Shown here piece after piece: positions 57,627 through 64,000 of a stretch of 64,000 bases of DNA (positions within the stretch are counted from its first letter, which is position 1; every line of letters begins with the position of its first letter). The notes below the pieces were generated by a model. That model was not told the DNA's origin and searched no databases. It saw only the letters and a program-made list of their open reading frames with translations. The stretch is from Colwellia sp. 20A7 (lineage in GTDB: Bacteria; Pseudomonadota; Gammaproteobacteria; Enterobacterales; Alteromonadaceae): NCBI RefSeq assembly GCF_009832865.1, contig NZ_CP047130.1, positions 3,658,001 to 3,722,000 on the forward strand, written 5' to 3'. The position numbers were made by a program, and so were the translations under genes.

Positions 57627-58806
57627 TACAAATTCAGGTAATTCAAACGCGCCTACCTATTATATTGGTTTAATGTCAGGCACGAGTGCTGATGGCATTG
57701 ATTTGGCCTTAGTGTCCTTTGACCAAAATCATCAACTTCAACATCACGCCAGTTATTATCAAGCCTATAGTAGTGAGACTGCTGAAAAAATTCAGTCACT
57801 TTATAACCCTGGTAATAATGAGATTGATCGCACCTTTGCTTTAGATGTCGAGTTAGCAAGACTTTTTGCCGCTACAATTAACGCTTTTTTACTACAGCAA
57901 CAGCTAGATTATTCTGACATTATTGCCATTGGTAACCATGGCCAAACTGTCCGTCATAGACCATTAATAACCCACCCATTTACTTTACAAATTGGCTGCA
58001 ATCAAACATTAGCAACCTTAACGAATATTCGTGTCATTGGGCAGTTTCGCCGAAAAGATATGGCATTAGGTGGACAAGGTGCTCCATTAGTACCGGCTTT
58101 TCATCAAACAATTTTTAGTGAGAATAATAACAATGACAGTAATGCTGATGTTTTTGTCGTTAATATTGGCGGTATAGCTAACCTCACCTTCTTGCCAGCA
58201 ACGGATAAACAAGATATTTGCGGTTATGATTCAGGTCCTGGCAATGCATTGATGGATGACTGGTTTAGCTTACACAACCCTGATAGTAAAACTAAGTATG
58301 ACGAGAATGGTAATTGGGCCAAAAAAGGGCAAATTGATGATGAATTATTAGCGCTATTTTTATCTGACAACTATTTCCAACTTCCTCACCCGAAAAGTAC
58401 AGGTCGAGAATATTTCCATTTATCATGGCTAAAGAGTCAACTAGCTCAGTTCTCTCACGTTAGCAATGAAGATGTGCAAGCAACACTTACCGCGTTAACA
58501 GCGATAACTATTGTTGATGCAATTAAGCAGCACAGCCCTAATAATGAAGCTACTACTAAAATATACCTTTGTGGCGGCGGCGCGCATAATGAAATTTTAA
58601 AAAGTAAAATAAATCAACAACTAGAACTACACTACAAAAATTACGAACTTCTTCTTACTAATCAAAAAGATATTGATGGTGATCAATTAGAAGCGATAGC
58701 CTTTGCTTGGTTAGCCTTTGCTTATGACAAAAAGTTATTAAGCAGCATGTCAACGGTAACGGGGGCTAGCAAATGTTGCACCCTTGGTAATGAGTATTTA
58801 CCTTAA
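57616..58806 (+). CDS. anmK: Anhydro-N-acetylmuramic acid kinase
   Basis: AnmK phosphorylates and opens 1,6-anhydroMurNAc, the sugar released by the AmpD/NagZ recycling route. The start at 57616 gives 396 residues; a TTG eight codons earlier is rejected. It has the sugar-kinase ATPase fold: YYIGLMSGTSADGIDLALV at the N-terminus, NIGGIANLTFLP in the middle, GPGNALMDDW, and LCGGGAHNE near the end. It overlaps the end of mepM by 11 bases, which couples hydrolase and salvage kinase. With ampD at 6.7 kb, this shows that the organism recycles its cell wall. Confidence 0.96.
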   Translation: MTINTNSGNSNAPTYYIGLMSGTSADGIDLALVSFDQNHQLQHHASYYQAYSSETAEKIQSLYNPGNNEIDRTFALDVELARLFAATINAFLLQQQLDYSDIIAIGNHGQTVRHRPLITHPFTLQIGCNQTLATLTNIRVIGQFRRKDMALGGQGAPLVPAFHQTIFSENNNNDSNADVFVVNIGGIANLTFLPATDKQDICGYDSGPGNALMDDWFSLHNPDSKTKYDENGNWAKKGQIDDELLALFLSDNYFQLPHPKSTGREYFHLSWLKSQLAQFSHVSNEDVQATLTALTAITIVDAIKQHSPNNEATTKIYLCGGGAHNEILKSKINQQLELHYKNYELLLTNQKDIDGDQLEAIAFAWLAFAYDKKLLSSMSTVTGASKCCTLGNEYLP

Positions 58807-58885
58807 CATTCACTAGTAAAGATCAATATTACCTCTATAATGAATTCCAAAGAGTACAAAAATCAAACCAAAGTTGTTTAATTAT

Positions 58886-58902
58886 AATACGGTAACCGTA
58901 TT
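58886..58902. promoter_or_regulatory. 17-nt palindrome upstream of the 63-residue gene
   Basis: AATACGGTAACCGTATT is a perfect 8-1-8 inverted repeat, about 100 bases upstream of the small gene at 59005. Position and symmetry fit a repressor operator. No cognate regulator is known to me. Confidence 0.45.
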
Positions 58903-59004
58903 TGTTTTCGATTGAAAAACATACAAACCGAACTAAGTATTAATTACGTCGTCTAAATATAAATAGAAGTACTAGCATCTTAAACATTAGGAGGTAGGAA
59001 GGTT

Positions 59005-59196
59005 ATGGAATTTAACGAGATACATATTGGTATGAAATGCGGCAGTAAAAAAGGTAGCGGCACCGTCACTTGGATAGATGGAGCAACTAGAACAATCTAC
59101 ATGGCTGACACTTATGATAACAATAATTTTCAAGTAGAATTTGAAGAAATTATTGAAGATCCACAAGCTCACAATAAAGGAGATACCTTTTATTAA
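59005..59196 (+). CDS. Small protein of unknown function (63 residues)
   Basis: A perfect AGGAGG lies ten bases before the ATG, which is the best ribosome binding site in the region, so the gene is very likely translated. The product is acidic and soluble: MEFNEIHIGMKCGSKKGSGT, then VTWIDGATRTIYMADTYDN and QVEFEEIIEDP. The alternation of short strands with Gly turns suggests a small beta-barrel like an SH3 or KOW fold. I do not recognise a family. It has its own palindromic upstream element and a strong terminator, and is separated from anmK by about 200 bases, so it is a stand-alone transcript. Confidence 0.75.
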   Translation: MEFNEIHIGMKCGSKKGSGTVTWIDGATRTIYMADTYDNNNFQVEFEEIIEDPQAHNKGDTFY

Positions 59197-59257
59197 GCTT
59201 GCCTGATTACAGTGTTAGACCAATAAAGCCAGCACAAACCAAACGTTCAAAAAACTA

Positions 59258-59294
59258 AAGCCCATAAAATTTATATATTTTATGGGCTTTTTTT
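59258..59294. terminator. Bidirectional terminator after the 63-residue gene
   Basis: AAAGCCCATAAAAT pairs with ATTTTATGGGCTTT around a 5-base loop, followed by seven T residues. It also lies beyond the end of the convergent GH3 gene. Confidence 0.92.
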
Positions 59295-59317
59295 ATCCAT
59301 TTAGCACAAGCTTATCT

Positions 59318-61300
59318 TTAATCTTTAGGTAGGCTCACAGGTAATACTCCTAATGCTTTTTGCTTACCTAACATAATAGCAATACTCGTCTGATAACCGG
59401 GGCTGTATGCTATGTCATTACTCTTGTTATAAATTCTATCGTCAAATGTCACTAGAATAGAGTCTGCTAGTTTAGTATAAGGGTTTAATAAGTAAGGTGA
59501 CCCTTTAGCAATCAACATACTCGTTACTTTTCGTTGCTTAGCTTGTTGTAACTGGTAAGCCAGTAACTGCTCATAACTCACATTACCTTGTTTATTAGCA
59601 ATATACGCTTGAGTTAATACATCTTCTGCGCCACCAATATCAACTGCGCTCGCTATCTTAGTATCAACTGTTGCAATAATAAGATCAGCTTTAGCTAATT
59701 TACCACCTTGATGTATTTGTGATTGTGCATCACGCTCGGCGACCACTGTCGCGCTAATTTGTGGCGGTAATTGATTTAAGCTTTGCCAATGAAAAATGAT
59801 CGCGGCTTTTAAAGCGCGAAACTCTTGCCAATTCAGTACAAATAAATGAATACGTAAAATGCGTTTAACATCCATCGGTAACTTATCTTGATTATTAGTC
59901 AATAACACCACAGCGTTATCTGCTAAGGCTTGTTCAAGCAATAAATTTTGCTCTTGTGCTATATACTGCTCTGCTAACGTAACTCTCTTATCTAGAGACA
60001 TTTCTGGTAGCATTATATATTTTCTTTTATAGCTATTTATTCTCTGAACAGACTGTGTAATTTCTGCTATTGAAAATTCATCTTTATTGATTTTCTGTTG
60101 TAACGCTTCAGCAACAGCCTTAACAAATAATTTGAATTTATTAATGTCTTCAACTTTTCTTATTTTAAACGGCATTACCGCTAAATCAGCGCCTGCAACA
60201 AAGGTTTCGACCACCGCGGTCACCTCATTAAAATAATGAGAAATACCAGCCATATCCAGTGCATCTGTCGCAATAATACCGTCATATCCCATGTTATTTC
60301 TTAACAAACCAGTCAGTATTTTTCGAGACATTGTTGCTGGTCGAATAATTTTTTCGCCTTTAAGATTTGCAATCGTTGAATCATCTAATGTCGGGTATTG
60401 TATATGTGCAGTCATGATCATCGCAGGATCACTGTGCTTAATTGCCCACTTAAATGGCGCTAAATCTTTACTTTCTATCGTCGCTAAATCATGCTCAACA
60501 AGTGGCAATCCTAAATGACTATCAACATGAGTATCACCGTGGCCAGGAAAATGTTTGAGCGTAGCCATTACCCCTTGGCTTTGAAAGCCATTAACAGCTG
60601 CTGCGCCTAACTCAGCAACAAGCTGCGGCTCTTCACCAAAAGAGCGAGTGTTAATCACAGGGTTCATCGCATTAGTATTCACATCAACAACAGGCGCATA
60701 GTTGTTGTTAATTCCTAATAACATTAATTCCTTCGCGATAATAGTACTCGTTGCAGTAGCAAAATCGATACCTTTGGCTTGATAAGTAGCACCTATAGCC
60801 ATATTACCGGCGAACGATGTAGCTTGAGGTAAACGCACTACCCTGCCACCTTCTTGATCAATAGAGATAATTAACGGTTGTTTTGAATCAGATTTAATAG
60901 CTGCTGTTTGCAAGTCATGCGTTAACTGAATAATTTGTTTTGTTGTTGATAAGTTTTCAGCAAAAAGTACTACGCTACCAATACCCGTTGCTGTAATGAC
61001 ATCAGCTAAGGCTTTCGGTAGTTCAGTCACTGGCTCTAAGCAACGCCCGGTAGTATTCGTTAGTTTTTCTGAGCAAAAATAACGGATATCAAGTGCCATT
61101 TTAGCTGCTAATTGTTTTTCAAAGTCAGAAAGTTGTATTGAATAATTACTTTTGGCTGTCATAGGGGAGTTCGATGTTTTATTAACGGATAGTTGGCTAG
61201 CTGCATTACTAGGTAAAGCATAAGATTTACCTGAGAGTAAGCAGCTGGAAAAAAAGTAAAAAACAAATAATGATCCGTTTTTTATCACCTTGTTTATCAC
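59318..61300 (-). CDS. Exported glycoside hydrolase family 3 protein (NagZ-related)
   Basis: This is a 660-residue protein starting with GTG, which overlaps the stop of elbB by four bases. The N-terminal hydrophobic stretch (about 9-28, ending KSYALPSNA) looks like a signal peptide. The GH3 catalytic domain at about 65-420 has IDQEGGRVVRLP, KHFPGHGDTHVDSHLGLP and the nucleophile Asp in IATDALDMAGI. The KHFPGHG with a following D-x-H pattern is the NagZ-type beta-N-acetylglucosaminidase signature. Canonical NagZ is cytoplasmic and about 340 residues. This one adds a C-terminal domain and an export signal, so it may attack external chitin- or murein-derived sugars. The exact substrate cannot be read from sequence. 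Confidence 0.85.
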   Translation of the reverse strand: MINKVIKNGSLFVFYFFSSCLLSGKSYALPSNAASQLSVNKTSNSPMTAKSNYSIQLSDFEKQLAAKMALDIRYFCSEKLTNTTGRCLEPVTELPKALADVITATGIGSVVLFAENLSTTKQIIQLTHDLQTAAIKSDSKQPLIISIDQEGGRVVRLPQATSFAGNMAIGATYQAKGIDFATATSTIIAKELMLLGINNNYAPVVDVNTNAMNPVINTRSFGEEPQLVAELGAAAVNGFQSQGVMATLKHFPGHGDTHVDSHLGLPLVEHDLATIESKDLAPFKWAIKHSDPAMIMTAHIQYPTLDDSTIANLKGEKIIRPATMSRKILTGLLRNNMGYDGIIATDALDMAGISHYFNEVTAVVETFVAGADLAVMPFKIRKVEDINKFKLFVKAVAEALQQKINKDEFSIAEITQSVQRINSYKRKYIMLPEMSLDKRVTLAEQYIAQEQNLLLEQALADNAVVLLTNNQDKLPMDVKRILRIHLFVLNWQEFRALKAAIIFHWQSLNQLPPQISATVVAERDAQSQIHQGGKLAKADLIIATVDTKIASAVDIGGAEDVLTQAYIANKQGNVSYEQLLAYQLQQAKQRKVTSMLIAKGSPYLLNPYTKLADSILVTFDDRIYNKSNDIAYSPGYQTSIAIMLGKQKALGVLPVSLPKD

Positions 61301-61953
61301 TTAACTAAAGCCAAAACATTATGTACTAAACGGTTAATACCTGATGCGGCTTCACTTATTGAAGTAGCGAGCATGTAAGCAGGCGTTGTTACTAGCTTAT
61401 GCGTTTGATCAATAACAATATCGTCAACGCTACAATTTTTATGTATCAGCCCTTTGGCAGTAATTAACGATGCGGTATCTCTATCAGTACCAATAGTTCC
61501 TTGTACCCCTTTAGGGTAAATTAATGGCAACATAGCCGGAGCAATACACATATAACCAGCAGGTTTTTCTGCTTTTGCAAATGCTTGGCAAGCAGATAAC
61601 ACTTGGTCGTTTACTTGATAATTATCGCCATCAAGTGCAAAATTACATAAGTTTTTTGCAACACCAAAACCACCAGGCACAATAATAGCATCGAAGTCTT
61701 GTACTCGTAATTCGCATAGGTCGTCAACATTACCACGTACCATACGAGCAGACTCAACTAACACATTACGACTCTCATTCTCACTCACTTCACCCGTTAA
61801 ATGATTAATCACATGATGCTGCTCAATATTAGGTGCAAAACAGCAATAACTTGCATTATTTTGCTCAATAGCTAATAACGTAAGTACTGTTTCATTAATT
61901 TCACTACCATCGTAAACACCACAACCACTTAAAATTACTGCGACTTTTTTCAT
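61297..61953 (-). CDS. elbB: ElbB-type DJ-1/PfpI glyoxalase
   Basis: This is a 218-residue protein of the DJ-1/PfpI superfamily. MKKVAVILSGCGVYDGSEIN begins the chain, as in E. coli ElbB. The nucleophile elbow GYMCIAPAML holds the active Cys (about 134). IIVPGGFGVAKNL and TIGTDRDTA are also family-specific. ElbB has been linked to isoprenoid synthesis and has weak glyoxalase activity; its true substrate is not settled. It overlaps the GH3 gene by four bases (GTGA), which indicates co-translation. Confidence 0.94.
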   Translation of the reverse strand: MKKVAVILSGCGVYDGSEINETVLTLLAIEQNNASYCCFAPNIEQHHVINHLTGEVSENESRNVLVESARMVRGNVDDLCELRVQDFDAIIVPGGFGVAKNLCNFALDGDNYQVNDQVLSACQAFAKAEKPAGYMCIAPAMLPLIYPKGVQGTIGTDRDTASLITAKGLIHKNCSVDDIVIDQTHKLVTTPAYMLATSISEAASGINRLVHNVLALVK

Positions 61954-61990
61954 TTTTTATCCTTATCACTGAGGGCCTAATATTGAGATT

Positions 61991-63244
61991 TTACGCTATT
62001 TTTTTCTGTTGTTCATTTATACTAATAATTAATTGGCATAAAAGCACCAATAACACAGAAGAAAACATTAGCCCTGCGAAAGGTAACGCACTACCATCAT
62101 AAAAATAAGCTAAAATTGGCCCAGCTAAAGCACCAACACCAAAACGTAAAGTGCCTATTACTGCAGTTGCAGTGCCTGATTGTTCCGGAAACTTAGTAAA
62201 AACTAAAGCATCAGAATTAACAGCAACCATTGAAATACTGCCCATTAACGGCAAAATAGATAACACAGTGAACACAACAGACATGGATAAGAGATTAACA
62301 GTAACCAAGGATGCTGATGAAATCAGCGAGATAATTAAGCCATAACGCAACATTTTTCTTGAGCCTTTACGAGAAACTAAACGCGCATTAATAAAATGTG
62401 CCGTCATTAGTCCAGCAACGTTAATACCAAATAAAACACTAAAGCTTAATTCTGAAACCTCATATACGGTTAAATAGACAAAGGGAATTGCCGTAATATA
62501 AGAAAAGAAGGCTAATGAAATCATCATTGAACTAATAATATCTAATCTAGCCTCATTATTAGAAAATACAATTTTATAGCGCTCTAAAAAATTAATCGGT
62601 TTAACCTGTTCCCCACTCTCTTTATCCGAATTGCTATTAGTAGAAGTAGTCTCAATTGCATCAGGTAAATATTTAATCGATAGCACTAAAACAACGATAC
62701 TATAAAAAGCTAAAACATAAAAAATTAATTGCCAGCTGTGGGCTACCAATAAAATACTACCTATACTGGGTGCGATCATTGGCGCTACCATCATTATCAT
62801 TGATACATATGACAACCCTTTTGCGGTATCTTTTTTATAATATTCTCGTATTGTTCCTGGAATAACCACGGTTGCTGCACTACTAATAAAAGCTTGTACA
62901 AAACGTAATGATAAGAATTGTTCAATATTTAGCGCGAAAGGTAATAGTAAGCTTGCCAATAAAAAACCACTGATACCAAATATCACCATCTTTCTTCGTG
63001 AATGTTGATCTGCCATTGGACCAAATAAAATCAAACCTAAAGCATAACCTAATAAGTAAATGCTTAAAGAGTTTTGTACCATAGGCATATCAGTGGCTAG
63101 ATGTTCGGCTAAAATAGGCATCGCCGGCAAATAGAGATCAATAGCTAATGGTGATAAAGCCATAATAGATGCAAGTAAAGGTAAAAGTAATTTAAGTGAT
63201 ATCTGTACTGACTTTTCAGCCTTAACTGTGTTCTCGGATTCCAC
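61991..63244 (-). CDS. Bcr/CflA-family multidrug efflux MFS transporter
   Basis: This is a 417-residue transporter with 12 predicted membrane helices. The N-terminal ALSPLAIDLYLPAMPILAEH is the Bcr/CflA signature (DHA1 group). The inter-helix motif FGPMADQHSRRK is the MFS motif A. The start is GTG at 63244 with AAGGA about nine bases upstream, and it shares one base with the TAG stop of the upstream aminotransferase/regulator gene. That gene may regulate or feed it. Substrates of the family include bicyclomycin, sulfonamides and cysteine; none is indicated here. Confidence 0.9.
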   Translation of the reverse strand: MESENTVKAEKSVQISLKLLLPLLASIMALSPLAIDLYLPAMPILAEHLATDMPMVQNSLSIYLLGYALGLILFGPMADQHSRRKMVIFGISGFLLASLLLPFALNIEQFLSLRFVQAFISSAATVVIPGTIREYYKKDTAKGLSYVSMIMMVAPMIAPSIGSILLVAHSWQLIFYVLAFYSIVVLVLSIKYLPDAIETTSTNSNSDKESGEQVKPINFLERYKIVFSNNEARLDIISSMMISLAFFSYITAIPFVYLTVYEVSELSFSVLFGINVAGLMTAHFINARLVSRKGSRKMLRYGLIISLISSASLVTVNLLSMSVVFTVLSILPLMGSISMVAVNSDALVFTKFPEQSGTATAVIGTLRFGVGALAGPILAYFYDGSALPFAGLMFSSVLLVLLCQLIISINEQQKKIA

Positions 63245-64000
63245 TAAAACGTGTCCTTTTGATCAATTTTACTATTAATGTTGTCGTTATGTGAGTATTT
63301 AAATACTAAACGACCTAACGTTTTGATTGCATTTTCTACTTGCTCATTCCACTGCACACCAAAGCTAATACGCATGTAATTAGCATACTTGCCTGACATT
63401 GAAAATATGATACCAGGGGCAAAACTTACCCCTTGCTCAATTGCTTCTTGAAAAAATTCACTAGTATTAACATGTGACTGACATCTAAGCCATAATACGC
63501 TCCCCCCTTGAGGCTTAGAAATACAGACCTCACTTGGAAAATGTTCGGCGATTAAAGCACGCATGCGTTCACAGTTGTAAATCAATTTCTTACGCAATAC
63601 ACTTAAATGGCGATCGTAGTCACCACTTTGAATATACTCGTTTAAAGTCCATTGTTGTAACATTGGAGTTGAACATGACTGTGCTCTTTTAACACGCTTT
63701 GCCTGCTCTTCAAACTTTCCGGGTAATAACCAGCCGATTCTATAACCGGGGGCCGCTGTTTTGGAAAATGACGAACAAGTCATCACTAATCCTTTTTCAG
63801 AATATAATTGTGCTGGTTTAGGTTTTTTCTCTGTAAAATACAGTTCGCTATAAACATCATCTTCGATTAACGGCAGATCATGTTTTTCAAGTAGACTCAC
63901 GAGCGCTTGTCGTTGAACATCTGTTTTCATTGAACCCAATGGATTATTGATCGCAGATGAAAATAGGCAAGCTTTGATCGGGTGCTTATTAATTGCTTTG
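63244..64000 (-). CDS. MocR-type GntR regulator / aminotransferase class I, C-terminal part (partial)
   Basis: The frame runs open to the end of the window, so the N-terminal part is missing. The visible 251 residues are the second half of a PLP fold type I aminotransferase domain: KACLFSSAINNPLGSMKTD, then IEDDVYSELYF and the PLP lysine in SSFSKTAAPGYRIGW (a Schiff-base Lys). A small domain reaches the end. The sequence from PLG through LIEDDVYSELYF is typical of MocR/PdxR-type proteins, which carry an N-terminal GntR winged helix; that domain should lie beyond 64000. It overlaps the transporter gene by one base, so regulator and exporter form one unit. Confidence 0.82.
   Translation of the reverse strand, partial: KAINKHPIKACLFSSAINNPLGSMKTDVQRQALVSLLEKHDLPLIEDDVYSELYFTEKKPKPAQLYSEKGLVMTCSSFSKTAAPGYRIGWLLPGKFEEQAKRVKRAQSCSTPMLQQWTLNEYIQSGDYDRHLSVLRKKLIYNCERMRALIAEHFPSEVCISKPQGGSVLWLRCQSHVNTSEFFQEAIEQGVSFAPGIIFSMSGKYANYMRISFGVQWNEQVENAIKTLGRLVFKYSHNDNINSKIDQKDTF

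Overview
The window is a 64 kb piece of a low-GC gammaproteobacterial chromosome. Gene content, AT-rich codon use and gene order all point to the order Alteromonadales, most likely Colwellia or a close relative. This is inference: there is no rRNA in the window to anchor it. I see no prophage, insertion sequence, CRISPR array, tRNA or rRNA gene. It is core chromosome carrying a few accessory inserts.

Layout. 1-4.9 kb: the end of a periplasmic solute-binding protein gene, an internally duplicated protein of unknown function, a RegB/RegA-type redox two-component pair, and msrA. 5.2-22.9 kb: the classic block nadC, ampD, ampE, pdhR, aceE, aceF, lpdA, with acnB further on. A retropepsin-like protease gene lies beside nadC. 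A YHS-domain protein, an M1 aminopeptidase lipoprotein and a small lipoprotein lie between lpdA and acnB. Two PdhR operators precede pdhR. 23.4-26.4 kb: trhO, then a solute-binding-protein gene coupled to a two-helix potassium-channel gene, then a DUF4124 gene that appears split by a frameshift. 26.6-33.7 kb: clpB, pgeF and rluD, divergent from bamD, then glnB and nadE. 33.7-41.7 kb: type IV pilus minor-pilin locus, with two tandem FimT/FimU-like pseudopilins facing an operon pilV-pilW-pilX-pilY1-pilE-tapY2. 42.1-50.4 kb: the conserved run ispH, fkpB, lspA, ileS, ribF, murJ (minus strand), divergent from rpsT. 50.6-54.4 kb: an M49-like metallopeptidase lipoprotein and an S9 prolyl-oligopeptidase. 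54.7-59.2 kb: tyrS, divergent from mepM-anmK, then a 63-residue orphan gene. 59.3-64 kb: a secreted GH3 glycosidase, elbB, a Bcr/CflA-type drug exporter, and the C-terminal part of a MocR-type aminotransferase/regulator.

How the genes work together. The central block makes acetyl-CoA from pyruvate (AceEF-Lpd, under PdhR) and feeds the TCA cycle (AcnB). NAD synthesis appears twice (NadC, NadE). Peptidoglycan turnover is represented by AmpD, AnmK, MepM, MurJ and perhaps the GH3 enzyme. Envelope assembly is represented by BamD and LspA. The pilus locus supplies tip adhesin and priming pilins.

Most unusual points: a possible two-gene version of a ligand-gated potassium channel; the split DUF4124 gene; an AcnB of a longer, Bacteroidetes-like type near its ancestral location; a small interspersed repeat present in three copies; and calcium-loop-like tails on both FimT-like pseudopilins. 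Several starts were moved to the codon with the better ribosome binding site, including TTG starts for murJ and rpsT.
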